DNA of 64,000 nucleotides from Phycisphaerales bacterium (GCA_029246705.1 JAQWMQ010000023.1:62001-126000), one strand, 5' to 3'. Shown: positions 17,643-26,552, counted from the first letter of the stretch. The notes: generated by a model from the letters alone, not told the origin. Translations and numbers: made by a program.

Positions 17643-19343
17643 ATGACGACCACATCGACATTCGTGAACGCAGACATCGACGCCACCACGTGGGAGAACA
17701 TCAGCCCGCTGTACCAGTCGCTCCAGGAGCGTGAGCTCAAGTGCCAGCGCTGCCTCGAGAAACTGCTGCTTGATAGAAGTGATCTCGACGCCCTGGTCAG
17801 CGAGGCCGGCGCCAACCTCTACATCACGATGACGCGACACACCGACGACGAAGCCGCCAACAAGGCCTACGAATCGTTCGTCCAGACCGTCGAGCCGGAA
17901 CACAAGAAGGCCTCCTTCGAACTGGACAAGAAGATCGCCGAGTCTCCCCATGCCGAAAAGCTCGATCAGGATCGTTACGGCGTCCTGTTGCGAGGAACGC
18001 GCACCAGCGTGGAGCTTTTCCGCGAGGAGAACGTCCCCATCCAGACCGAACTCGCGCTGCTCGATCAGAAGTACAGCCAGGTGGTCGGAGCCATGACGTG
18101 CGAATTCGACGGCGAAACCAGGACCATGCCGCAGATGCAGCGCTACCTGGAGGACCAGGACCGTGCAGTTCGGGAAAGCGCCTGGAAGACGACCAGCGAA
18201 AGAAGGATGCAGGACAAGGACACCATGGACGACATCTTCGATGAGATGATCGCCAAGCGACACCAGATCGCACTGAACGCGGGGTTCGAGAACTTCCGTG
18301 ACTACCAGCACACCGCGATGCAGCGCTATGACTACAGCCCTGATGACTGCGCGACCTTCCACGATGCCATCGAGCAGGTGGTGGTCCCCCTGCGTCGTCG
18401 CCTGGATGCCGAACGCGCCGGGGAACTGGGCGTGGACCCGCTGCGCCCCTGGGACGGTGCGGTCGACGTCAAGGGCCGGAATCCACTTCGCCCCTTCGAG
18501 ACCGCCGAGGAACTGGTCGATCGTTCGAGCCGAGCGTTCCAGCGGATGGACCCGCAGCTGGCGGGCTTCTTCGATTCACTCCGCGAGGGAGATTGCCTCG
18601 ACCTCGAGACACGCAAGGGCAAGGCGCCCGGCGGCTACCAGTACAACCGGGACTTCTCGCGCAAGCCCTTCATCTTCATGAACGCCGCCGGACTGCATCG
18701 AGATCTCGAGACGATGGTCCACGAGGCGGGACATGCATTTCATTCATGCCTCTCCGATCACGACCCCCTCGTTTCATACCGGCACTCGCCCATCGAGTTC
18801 GCGGAAGTCGCCTCGATGAGCATGGAGCTCCTGGCGTATCCCTACCTCGACGAGTTCTACACCGACGAAGAGGCCGACCGCGCCCGCCGCGAACACCTCG
18901 AGGCCATGGCACGAACCCTGTCCTGGATCGCCCAGGTCGACGCCTTCCAGCACTGGATCTACCTGAACCCACGGCACACGCGGGACGATCGAAGAGCCCA
19001 GTGGATCGAGCTGGAAAACCGCTTCGGCGGCACCGCATCGTGGGACGGTTTCCAGGACACACACGAGCACACCTGGCACCGACAGCTGCACATCTTCGGC
19101 ATCCCCTTCTACTACATCGAATACGGCATCGCCCAGCTCGGCGCGCTTCAGGTCTGGCTGAATTCCAAGCGAGAAGGCGAAGCAGCGGCGATCGATGCCT
19201 ACAAGACCGCCCTGAGCCTGGGAGGCAGCAAACCGCTTCCCGAGCTCTTTGCCGCGGCAGGCTGCCGCTTCGATTTCGGAGCCGACATCGTGGGCGAATT
19301 GATGCAGGCGGTGAACGAGGAGCTGGAAACACTTCCGGCTTGA
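17643..19343 (+). CDS. M3-family oligoendopeptidase (PepF-like)
   Basis: Cytoplasmic zinc metallopeptidase that cuts short peptides. The 566-residue protein has the zinc motif HEAGH (in MVHEAGHAFHSC, about residue 360), with the third ligand expected in the downstream SPIEFAEVASMSMELLA. The C-terminal helical region (QLHIFGIPFYYIEYGIAQLGA) is typical of oligoendopeptidase F-like M3B enzymes, and the length fits. ATG 17643 starts 80 bases after ispE; the longer upstream frame overlaps ispE and is not protein-like. Confidence 0.92.
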   Translation: MTTTSTFVNADIDATTWENISPLYQSLQERELKCQRCLEKLLLDRSDLDALVSEAGANLYITMTRHTDDEAANKAYESFVQTVEPEHKKASFELDKKIAESPHAEKLDQDRYGVLLRGTRTSVELFREENVPIQTELALLDQKYSQVVGAMTCEFDGETRTMPQMQRYLEDQDRAVRESAWKTTSERRMQDKDTMDDIFDEMIAKRHQIALNAGFENFRDYQHTAMQRYDYSPDDCATFHDAIEQVVVPLRRRLDAERAGELGVDPLRPWDGAVDVKGRNPLRPFETAEELVDRSSRAFQRMDPQLAGFFDSLREGDCLDLETRKGKAPGGYQYNRDFSRKPFIFMNAAGLHRDLETMVHEAGHAFHSCLSDHDPLVSYRHSPIEFAEVASMSMELLAYPYLDEFYTDEEADRARREHLEAMARTLSWIAQVDAFQHWIYLNPRHTRDDRRAQWIELENRFGGTASWDGFQDTHEHTWHRQLHIFGIPFYYIEYGIAQLGALQVWLNSKREGEAAAIDAYKTALSLGGSKPLPELFAAAGCRFDFGADIVGELMQAVNEELETLPA

Positions 19344-19451
19344 CGTAATCTCGCGAAGAGCCGAACCAGAAGCCCTGCGGGCGACTACGCTTGAATGAAC
19401 AGTGAACGCCACGAGCAACCAGACCGGTTTCGAAGCCACGGAGAATCACAG

Positions 19452-20741
19452 ATGAACACGCCTGATCGACGACAGTTCCTCAAGACCGCGACTGCCGCGA
19501 CCGCGGCTGCCGCCTCGATAGCCCCCTTCGCCATCGGCGCCCCGAAGGGCAGGCGGGCACTGGAATCGGTCAACCTCGGCGTGGTCGGAACCGGTGGCCG
19601 TGGCACCGGAGCCTGCAATGATTCGCTGACCATCAACGACAATGTCAGGCTTGTGGCCATGGCCAACCTCCGTGCCGACAAGGCCAAGGAGAAGCGAGCC
19701 GGCCTGAAGGAAGCGCACACCGACAAGGTCTCGGTCGAGGACGCGAACATCTACGGGGGGCTCGATGGCTACAAGAAGGTCATCAATCATCCCGACGTCG
19801 ACATCGTCCTGCTGACCACTTCACCGGGTTTCCGCCCATGGCACATCGAGGAAGCCGTGAATGCCGGCAAGCACGTCTTCGCAGAGAAGCCCGTCTGTCT
19901 CGACCCCGCGGGATGGCACGCATGCAAGCGAGCCCAGGAAAAGGCCGAAGCACAGGGCACCGCGATCGTGACCGGTACCCAGTACCGTCGCCAGAAGAAC
20001 TACATGGAAGCGATCAAGCGCATCAACGAGGGCATGATCGGCGAACCGATGTCGGCCACCGCGCGATACTGCTCGACGGGAATCTGGTACCGCGATCGTG
20101 AGCCGGGCATGAGCGACGCCGAGTACCAGCTTCGGAACTGGATGCACTTCATCTGGCTCTCAGGCGACCAGATCAGCGAACAGGCCGTCCACAACATCGA
20201 CGTGATGAACTGGGTCTTCGGCAATCCCGACAACTGTTTCGCAACGGGTGGTCGCTTCACGCGCCCCGAGGACAGCGAGATGTGGGACCAGATGACCGTG
20301 GACTACTACTACCCGGGCAACAAGCTCGTCTCCTTCCGATGCAGGCAGGTACCCGGCACCACCGTCGACCCGCACAACGTCATCTACGGAACCGAAGGAA
20401 GCTGCACGATCAAGGCGATCAATGGCGGCGCGAGCATCGTCGACAACAAGGGCGAGGATGTCTGGGCCATGCGCGGAAACATCGGCGCCGCCTACCGACA
20501 GGAACACAAGGACCTGGTCGATTCGGTCGTGGCCGGCAAGCCGATCGTCGAACTGCAGCAGACCGCTGACAGCTCCCTGACCGCTGCGATGGGGCGCATG
20601 AGTGCGTATTCCGGCCGCGAGGTCAGCTGGGATTACGCGACCAAGACGTCCAAACTGGACACGTTCAAGCACGATCTCGCCCTGCACCAGTCGATGGAGA
20701 GCCCGGGCCATGCGATTCCAGGCGAATGGAAACTGACCTGA
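19452..20741 (+). CDS. Tat-exported Gfo/Idh/MocA-family oxidoreductase
   Basis: A 429-residue NAD(P)-binding oxidoreductase with an N-terminal twin-arginine signal (DRRQFLKTATAATAAAAS). The Rossmann motif NLGVVGTGGRGTGA lies at about residue 40, and the family motif AEKPVCLDPAGW at about residue 135, where EKP binds the cofactor. The C-terminal domain has HFIWLSGDQISEQAVHNIDV. Such periplasmic proteins are expanded in planctomycetes and are thought to act on sugars or sugar acids. ATG 19452 has GGAG about ten bases upstream. Confidence 0.93.
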   Translation: MNTPDRRQFLKTATAATAAAASIAPFAIGAPKGRRALESVNLGVVGTGGRGTGACNDSLTINDNVRLVAMANLRADKAKEKRAGLKEAHTDKVSVEDANIYGGLDGYKKVINHPDVDIVLLTTSPGFRPWHIEEAVNAGKHVFAEKPVCLDPAGWHACKRAQEKAEAQGTAIVTGTQYRRQKNYMEAIKRINEGMIGEPMSATARYCSTGIWYRDREPGMSDAEYQLRNWMHFIWLSGDQISEQAVHNIDVMNWVFGNPDNCFATGGRFTRPEDSEMWDQMTVDYYYPGNKLVSFRCRQVPGTTVDPHNVIYGTEGSCTIKAINGGASIVDNKGEDVWAMRGNIGAAYRQEHKDLVDSVVAGKPIVELQQTADSSLTAAMGRMSAYSGREVSWDYATKTSKLDTFKHDLALHQSMESPGHAIPGEWKLT

Positions 20742-20755
20742 CGACCATCCGGTCA

Positions 20756-20800
20756 CACCATGAAGAAGGGCGCCCCCAAGGGGCGCCCTTCTTCATGGTG
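20756..20800 (+). terminator. Perfect 21-bp hairpin after the Gfo/Idh/MocA gene
   Basis: Arms 20756-20776 and 20780-20800 are exact inverted repeats with a three-base loop. It lies 15 bases beyond the stop codon, where a terminator is expected, but no U-run follows on either strand. It may still stop or stabilise the transcript end. Confidence 0.6.
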
Positions 20801-21599
20801 CACGAGCTCGAAAGCCCTTGAATCAAAGACAAAATAACCGACCTTGATTCAAAGAAACACTTCGCCATCAGCATCAGCAGGAAGCAAGGAACCAACCCAG
20901 ACACCATTGCCTTCACGCAACACCCTATAAAACAAGCCTTTTAGGACATGCCAGAAAAAGAGACCCGAGAAAGAACTCGCTGATTCACTCGTCGAGCCGC
21001 CCTGGAAACATGAATCATAAAGACTCGAAAATAACCTTGACTCAGAGCTGAGGCCTCTTTAATCTGCGTATGAACTTCGGAAACGAGGTTCGGGAGAGGC
21101 TCTTCGGAGCACCGGTCGGCGCCGGTACAAAGGGACAATCAGACGAGGGAACAGGGCAGGGAATGCGTATTCCCACCCCTTGGCCGCATTGTGACCAAGG
21201 GTCGAAGAATCGTTGAATGAGAATCTCGATCATCCGAACTCAGTAGAGAGAGCTGCGGAAGAACTCCCACCAGAGAGACTCTGAACGAACCCGCTTCGAG
21301 AAAGGCCCGACGAGCGACGACAGAGAAGAATCAAGTGAAGCGCCCCCCCAGCGGTGGCCACCCTGATTGACATGTCGCCTTGTCGCCCCAGAAAACCCTT
21401 GAATACCCGTTGCGTCACGTGACGCGGCTTGCCGGCCGGACCATCTGGTCCCTGGCCCAGAGCGAACCGCCCGTGGACGCAGCAAACGGATCTGTCGTGG
21501 ATCCATGAATTGAATACGTCGCGCCTCAAGCGCGGCATGGGAAAGACTCTTCAGTGAGTCAACGCTATCACTCCGTACGTGCACGGTGTACGTATGGGA
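20801..21599. other. Non-coding stretch with several palindromes
   Basis: About 800 bases of lower GC than the genes around it and without a credible coding frame; open minus-strand frames lack family signals and continue antisense through the next gene. Structures seen are a 14-bp perfect palindrome GCGTCACGTGACGC (21412-21425), GGACCATCTGGTCC (21438-21451), and an imperfect hairpin at 21573-21597 that ends three bases before the conserved leader element. I see no tRNA-like cloverleaf. Confidence 0.5.
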
Positions 21600-21648
21600 C
21601 CAACCACCTGAGGGAGCGTGGCAACACGTCAGGAAAAGGTTGGAAAGG
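21600..21648 (+). promoter_or_regulatory. Conserved structured 5' leader element, copy 1
   Basis: Three nested helices can form: P1 CCAACC (21600-21605) with GGTTGG (21638-21643); P2 CCTGA (21607-21611) with TCAGG (21629-21633); P3 CGTG (21617-21620) with CACG (21625-21628), capped by GCAA, a GNRA tetraloop. A five-base GGGAG bulge lies on the 5' side between P2 and P3. The purine tract GGAAAGG after P1 sits 11 bases before the ATG and is the likely ribosome site. A copy with one loop change precedes the next gene. Confidence 0.7.
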
Positions 21649-21659
21649 TTCTTAGAATC

Positions 21660-22340
21660 ATGAAGACAGGCAACAGCATCAAGTTCGCAGCACTTCTTGC
21701 ACTCGCAGGCTCCGCTCACGCAATGGCCGGAAGTGGTTTCACGGGCTTCAGCTACGACGTCGACGTCTACGCCGACGGCTTCGGCGGCGACTGGTATACC
21801 GTCGACGTCTACGCCGACTTCACCGACGACAGCTGGGCAGTCCTGAACGTGTTCAACGCCGACATCACCACCAATGACGGTGGTGGCTTCCACCACAACG
21901 ACCTCGCCGACGCGAGCGGTGGCTCATGGAAGCCCAGCTTCTCCTTCGACATCGCCGGAATTTATGACCCCAACCGTGACTCCTACGTCACCATCGGCTA
22001 CGGCGTCGGTGCCGCAGCCGCGCTGAACCAGACCGCACTTGACCCCGGTTTCGGACCCGGATCCGGCGGCTACATCCCGGAAAACGCCGGCTGGTTCAAC
22101 CTCACGCCCGGCGACCCGCAGTACGCCAGCGGTGGTTCACTCAAGGTCGCGCACTTCGTGATGAGCGTCGACCGAACTGGCCTGGACTTCATGACGTTCA
22201 CCGCGGACCTCGGCTACAACACCGGCCCCGGCTCCGAAGTCAACTTCGGTGCGGACTCGCAGATCATCGCGATTCCGGCTCCAGGCGCACTCGCCCTCCT
22301 GGGCCTTGGCGGACTGGCTGTTCGACGTCGGCGAAACTGA
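21660..22340 (+). CDS. Exported PEP-CTERM-like protein, paralogue 1
   Basis: A 226-residue secreted protein of unknown function. It has a signal peptide (SIKFAALLALAGSAHAMAGS), a beta-rich middle with conserved blocks (GGFHHNDLADASGGSWKPSF, SYVTIGYGVGAAAALNQ), and a C-terminal sorting tail: IPAPGALALLGLGGLA followed by RRRR. The tail is the PEP-CTERM type with PAP in place of PEP, as often seen in Phycisphaerae; an exosortase would process it. ATG 21660 is chosen because the upstream frame lies inside the leader element. The middle and tail are closely similar to the following gene. Confidence 0.88.
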   Translation: MKTGNSIKFAALLALAGSAHAMAGSGFTGFSYDVDVYADGFGGDWYTVDVYADFTDDSWAVLNVFNADITTNDGGGFHHNDLADASGGSWKPSFSFDIAGIYDPNRDSYVTIGYGVGAAAALNQTALDPGFGPGSGGYIPENAGWFNLTPGDPQYASGGSLKVAHFVMSVDRTGLDFMTFTADLGYNTGPGSEVNFGADSQIIAIPAPGALALLGLGGLAVRRRRN

Positions 22341-22376
22341 TCCACGACAGCGTGCGCAAGCACTCGGATGACCCGA

Positions 22377-22530
22377 GGAGTCGGGAGCATGTCTCCCGAC
22401 TCCCCGGCACCATTCCGGGTGACCCGCACCGACACGATCGTTCTTCGGAACGATGGGGATGTTTGCCTTCTGATTTGGTTTGAGTTGGGCGGACGGAGGA
22501 CAGGTCTGGCACGTAAAGCGTGCCAGACCT
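22377..22530 (+). terminator. Two hairpins between PEP-CTERM-like genes
   Basis: The first hairpin has an 11-bp perfect stem (22377-22387 with 22393-22403), followed by a short CCCGG/CCGGG stem. The second has a 12-bp perfect stem (22502-22513 with 22519-22530, loop TAAAG), followed by a C-run. Neither has a U-run, so termination is uncertain; they may also be processing or stability elements. Confidence 0.45.
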
Positions 22531-22560
22531 CCCCCCCCCACCCGACGACATCCAACTTCG

Positions 22561-22609
22561 CCAACCACCTGAGGGAGCGTGGAAACACGTCAGGAAAAGG
22601 TTGGAAAGG
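22561..22609 (+). promoter_or_regulatory. Conserved structured 5' leader element, copy 2
   Basis: Identical to copy 1 over 49 bases except one base in the P3 loop, which changes GCAA to GAAA and keeps the GNRA rule. Similarity stops sharply at the 5' end of P1. The distance from the purine tract to the ATG is 11 bases in both copies. The third gene of the cluster lacks the element. Confidence 0.7.
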
Positions 22610-22620
22610 CTTTGGAACTC

Positions 22621-23289
22621 ATGAAGAAGAGTTCAAAGATCGCAGCACTTCTCGCACTTGCGGGTTCCACCCAGGCGATGGCCGGTGATGGGTTCTTCGG
22701 ATTCTCCGCTGGACTCCAAATCTACGACGACGGAACCGACCTTTGGTGCGTGATAGACGTCTACGCAGACTTCACCGATGACGGCTTTGCCGTCCTGAAC
22801 GTGTTCAACGCCGATGTGAGCTCTAGCAACGGAGGCGGCTTCCACCACAACGACCTCGCCGACGCAACCGGCGGTTCGTGGAAGCCCAGCTTCTCGTTCG
22901 ACATCGCCGGAGTCTATGACCCCATGCGTGACTCATACGTCACCATCGGCTACGGCGTCGGTGCAGCAGCTGCGCTGAACCAGACCGCACTTGACCCCAT
23001 TTTCGGCACCGGATCCGGCGGCTACATCCCGCTCAACGCCGGTTGGTTCAACCTCACGCCCGACAATGCGCAGTACGCCACGGGCGGTCAGATCCACATT
23101 GCACACTTCGTGATGGAGTACTCGTACAGCTACCCCGAAGGCTTCTTGTTCGAAGCAGAGATTGGCTACAACACCGACCCCGGCACCGAAGTCATGTTCG
23201 GACAGCACGAGATCTTCTTGTTCCCCGCACCATCCGGCATCGCCCTGTTCGGACTGGCAGGACTCCGCTCTCGCCGACGTCGAGCCTGA
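22621..23289 (+). CDS. Exported PEP-CTERM-like protein, paralogue 2
   Basis: A 222-residue secreted protein, close paralogue of the preceding gene, with the same order of blocks: signal peptide (KIAALLALAGSTQAMAGDG), GGFHHNDLADATGGSWKPSF, SYVTIGYGVGAAAALNQTAL, GSGGYIPLNAGWFNLTP. The tail is FPAPSGIALFGLAGLRSRRRR, again PAP instead of PEP. Function unknown; probably surface anchored or released after exosortase cleavage. ATG 22621 follows its own copy of the leader element. Confidence 0.88.
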   Translation: MKKSSKIAALLALAGSTQAMAGDGFFGFSAGLQIYDDGTDLWCVIDVYADFTDDGFAVLNVFNADVSSSNGGGFHHNDLADATGGSWKPSFSFDIAGVYDPMRDSYVTIGYGVGAAAALNQTALDPIFGTGSGGYIPLNAGWFNLTPDNAQYATGGQIHIAHFVMEYSYSYPEGFLFEAEIGYNTDPGTEVMFGQHEIFLFPAPSGIALFGLAGLRSRRRRA

Positions 23290-23338
23290 ATACAGACACC
23301 GAAGAACACAAGATCCCCTCACTCAAGAGACAGAAGAG

Positions 23339-24055
23339 ATGAAAAAAATGCCCACTCCCATTCACGCCATACTCCCCGGAGCACTGACCATTGCAGCCCT
23401 GAATTTCGCTGCGGTCGCTGACTTCACGGGATTTTCCGGCCAGGACACCCTTCGTTACTACGCAACAGACGGCACCACGGAAACCACCGTGGCCGATGCC
23501 GCCTGGGCGGTGCTCGACGTGTATGCCAACTACGACGTCGCCACCGACCACACGGTGAGCGTCTTCAACGCGAATTTCGTCGCGCAGGGCTTCTCGCTTT
23601 TCAACCAGGACGACATCACCGTCGATGGCAGCTGGAAACCCAGTTACTCCTTCGACACCGGTGGTGGCAACTCGAACATCGATTCCTTCATCACCATCGG
23701 TGGTGGCGTCGGTTCGCAGGCGGCCTCCAATCTGACCACCGCGGACCCCAATCTCGGGATTGCGAACAGTGCCGACATCTTCAATTCGAATGTCGGTTGG
23801 TACCTGCTTCCTCCCACGAGTGAACAGGGTGACCCGATCGACCTGCAGGTCTGGATGGGACGCTTCGTCGTCACCGGCGACGAGGCGCGGTCCGGTGCCG
23901 AATTCGAAATGTCTGCCTTCATCACCTACACCGAAGGCTCCTCGACGGGAGCTGAATTCGGCAACGATGAAGTCAACTTCATCTTCACACCCGCCCCGGG
24001 TGCGTTGGCATTACTTCTTCCGGGAGCAGCGTGCGCTCGACGCAGGAGGCGTTGA
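23339..24055 (+). CDS. Exported PEP-CTERM-like protein, paralogue 3
   Basis: A 238-residue secreted protein, more distant member of the same family: signal peptide (IHAILPGALTIAALNFAAVA), FTGFSGQDTLRYYATDG, the shared block DGSWKPSYSFDTGGG, SFITIGGGVGSQAASN, and the tail TPAPGALALLLPGAACARRRR. It starts 49 bases after paralogue 2 with no leader element of its own, so it is likely read from the upstream promoter. ATG 23339 (MKKMPTP) follows the purine-rich GACAGAAGAG. A terminator follows. Confidence 0.85.
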   Translation: MKKMPTPIHAILPGALTIAALNFAAVADFTGFSGQDTLRYYATDGTTETTVADAAWAVLDVYANYDVATDHTVSVFNANFVAQGFSLFNQDDITVDGSWKPSYSFDTGGGNSNIDSFITIGGGVGSQAASNLTTADPNLGIANSADIFNSNVGWYLLPPTSEQGDPIDLQVWMGRFVVTGDEARSGAEFEMSAFITYTEGSSTGAEFGNDEVNFIFTPAPGALALLLPGAACARRRRR

Positions 24056-24080
24056 CCGCACACCGCGACCATCTGCGACA

Positions 24081-24142
24081 CCCGGCCCGTCGAGCATTGA
24101 GAGGTCTCCCCCTCCCATTGCTCGACCGGGACCGGGTTTTTT
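24081..24142 (+). terminator. Terminator of the PEP-CTERM-like cluster
   Basis: A long stem with two bulges (24081-24096 with 24119-24136) around a 22-base loop is followed by six T residues (24137-24142). It lies 25 bases after the third paralogue. Confidence 0.75.
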
Positions 24143-24219
24143 CATGCCCGGAGCTTCATCCAAGCCGAATGGCCTGACGCAGAACCGACGCGTGATCGAG
24201 TCGGTAGGATCTGTGCCCG

Positions 24220-25668
24220 ATGAAAGATCCACTCGACCACCACATGGACAAGGAGAGCTTCCGCCGCCACGGCCATGCCGTGATCGACTGGATCGCCGAT
24301 TTCCTCGACGACCGTGTCGACGGCCTGCCGGTCATGAGCGAGGTCGAACCGGGGGAGATTCGTTCACTGCTGCCCGATTCGCCACCGGAGCAGGGTGAAC
24401 GCTTCGAGGACATGCTTGCCGACATCGACCGGATCGTGGTGCCCGGACTCACCAACTGGCAGAACCCCAACTGGCACGGCTATTTCCCCGCGAACATCTC
24501 CGGGCCCGCGATCCTCGGGGACCTGCTGTCGAGCGGGATGGGTGTCCAGGGCATGTTGTGGTCGACCAGTCCCGCCTGCACCGAGATCGAGACCCATGTT
24601 CTCGACTGGATGGCCGAGCTGCTGGACCTGCCGAAGTGCTTCCGGTCCGTGCCGGGACCGGGGTGCGGGGTCATCCAGGACACCGCCTCCAGCTCCAGCT
24701 TCGTGACGCTGCTCACTGCACGAGAGCGGGCGACCGATTGGAAGTCGAACCAGCACGGTCTCGCGGGCGTGGACGAAAGGCTGGTCGCCTACACCTCGAA
24801 CCAGGCACACTCATCGATCGCCAAGGCCGCGAAGATGGCCGGGATCGGCGAGGCGAATCTCAGGACGATCGAAGTCGACGAGTCATTCGCGATGAGACCA
24901 TCCTCCCTGCGCAAGGCGATCGAGTCGGATATTGCCGAAGGAATGATCCCCTGCTACGTGTGCGCCACGGTGGGAACGACCTCATCGGTCGCGATCGACC
25001 CGGTCGCTGAAATCGCCCGGGTCACGAAGGAACACGGCGTATGGCTGCACGTCGATGCCGCTTTCGCGGGATCCGCGGCGGTCTGCCCGGAACACCGCGG
25101 CATGCACGACGGACTCGAGGATGCAGACAGCTACACCTTCAACCCCCACAAGTGGCTCTTCACGAACTTCGATTGCAACTGCACCTGGGTGCGAGATCGC
25201 GAACCACTCATCAGGTCGCTCACCGTGATGCCCGAGTACCTGAAGAATGCCGCCACCGATTCAGGATCGGTCATCGACTACCGGGACTGGCAGGTCCCAC
25301 TGGGACGTCGCTTCAGGGCGCTCAAGCTCTGGTTCGTCCTCAGGCACTACGGAGCGGAGGGACTGCGATCGCTGATTCGACATCATGTCGCCCTGGCGCA
25401 GCTGTTCGAGGAACTGGTGGAGGCGCATCCGATGCTCGAGATCAGCGTCCCGAGGGCACTGAGCCTGGTGTGTTTCCATCATGTCGATGGCGATGATGCG
25501 ACGAAACGCATGCTCGAGGGGTGCAACCGGACCGGGCGGATGTTCATGAGCCACACCCGACTTGGCGAGCGGTACGTCGCACGCATGTCGATCGGACAGA
25601 GTCGGGTGGATCGGCATCACGTCGAATCCGCCTGGAAGATCATCGACGAACAGGCACGGAACGCCTAG
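24220..25668 (+). CDS. Pyridoxal-phosphate group II (aromatic-L-amino-acid type) decarboxylase
   Basis: A 482-residue cytoplasmic enzyme removing the carboxyl group of an aromatic or related amino acid. The PLP lysine is in SYTFNPHKWLFTNFDC (Lys about residue 311), the cofactor Asp in WLHVDAAFAGSAA, and the N-terminal HGHAVIDWIADFLDD matches animal and plant aromatic amino acid decarboxylases. The substrate cannot be fixed from sequence. ATG 24220 has AGGA upstream; ATG 24244 would remove eight residues. Its stop codon overlaps that of the convergent phosphoesterase gene in the palindrome CTAG. Confidence 0.92.
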   Translation: MKDPLDHHMDKESFRRHGHAVIDWIADFLDDRVDGLPVMSEVEPGEIRSLLPDSPPEQGERFEDMLADIDRIVVPGLTNWQNPNWHGYFPANISGPAILGDLLSSGMGVQGMLWSTSPACTEIETHVLDWMAELLDLPKCFRSVPGPGCGVIQDTASSSSFVTLLTARERATDWKSNQHGLAGVDERLVAYTSNQAHSSIAKAAKMAGIGEANLRTIEVDESFAMRPSSLRKAIESDIAEGMIPCYVCATVGTTSSVAIDPVAEIARVTKEHGVWLHVDAAFAGSAAVCPEHRGMHDGLEDADSYTFNPHKWLFTNFDCNCTWVRDREPLIRSLTVMPEYLKNAATDSGSVIDYRDWQVPLGRRFRALKLWFVLRHYGAEGLRSLIRHHVALAQLFEELVEAHPMLEISVPRALSLVCFHHVDGDDATKRMLEGCNRTGRMFMSHTRLGERYVARMSIGQSRVDRHHVESAWKIIDEQARNA

Positions 25669-26552
25669 TTGACCGCGTCTTCGATGGGGTCAGACCAGTC
25701 ACCGCGCCGGACCTCGAGCACCGCGATTTCCGGCGGGCAGTGGACTCGAAGCGGGAACCAGGCCCCCACGCCGGTCGAGACGAAGAGCACGCTGCCGGAG
25801 CGTTCGTAGAAACCCGCGCTGAGCCGGTGCGCAACGGCGAGGTTTCGGTCGGGCCTGCCCTTGATCGCGACCTGGCCACCATGGGTGTGACCGGCGAGCG
25901 TCAGGGGGACCCCGAGACGCGCCGCCTCGATGAAGCTCTTCGGATTGTGCGAGAGCAGCAGGTCACAGAGCTGATCCTCATCGCCGTTGATCAGCTGGAC
26001 CTTTTCGGTGCAGTCGGGGAGGCGCTTGGCCCAGTCGACCCCGCCCACTCGCAGGGGGCGCTCGCCTTCACCCTGCACGGTGATCATTTCGTCGAGGAGA
26101 ACGGTGATCCCGGCTTCGCGTGCGGCACGCGCAACGGCCTCGCCGTCGTCGAGATAGTCGTGGTTGCCCAGGACCAGGTAGTGACCCAGCGGAGCAGGAA
26201 CCGCGGCCAGGCTCTCGAAGAAGTGTTCGACGCCGGCACATTCGAGATCGACCGCATCACCGGTGAATGCGATGAGATCCACATCCTGCTCGGACAGCAG
26301 GGCAAGGGTCTCGTCGACACGCGCACGCGGCATCAGGTCACCCAGGTGCAGGTCCGTGAGATGGCCGATTCGAATTCCGTCGAATTCCTCGGGCCAGTTC
26401 GGGATGGACACATCGTGGGTGTGCACCTCGATCTGGTCCTCGAGGTGACGTTCGAGCAACCGACCACCGAGCAGCTTGTCGGCGCCACGGGTGAAGAGTG
26501 CATGGCGCAGGCGTGCACGGGTGAACTTGCCATTGGGACGGGACTTGCTCAT
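25665..26552 (-). CDS. Calcineurin-like metallophosphoesterase, YaeI-type
   Basis: A 295-residue phosphoesterase with the full set of metal ligands: HLTDLHLGD (about residues 62-70), FTGDAVD (about 95), LGNHDY (about 128), LSHNP (about 200) and AGHTHGGQ (about 222). The family hydrolyses phosphate esters, YaeI relatives phosphodiesters. No clear membrane anchor is visible; the N-terminus is basic. Substrate unknown. It is convergent with the decarboxylase. Confidence 0.9.
   Translation of the reverse strand: MSKSRPNGKFTRARLRHALFTRGADKLLGGRLLERHLEDQIEVHTHDVSIPNWPEEFDGIRIGHLTDLHLGDLMPRARVDETLALLSEQDVDLIAFTGDAVDLECAGVEHFFESLAAVPAPLGHYLVLGNHDYLDDGEAVARAAREAGITVLLDEMITVQGEGERPLRVGGVDWAKRLPDCTEKVQLINGDEDQLCDLLLSHNPKSFIEAARLGVPLTLAGHTHGGQVAIKGRPDRNLAVAHRLSAGFYERSGSVLFVSTGVGAWFPLRVHCPPEIAVLEVRRGDWSDPIEDAVN

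Noticed and set aside
21240-21896. A 218-codon minus-strand frame in the long intergenic stretch
   Set aside because: It overlaps the leader element and the signal peptide of the first PEP-CTERM-like gene, has no recognisable domain, and lacks a ribosome site.
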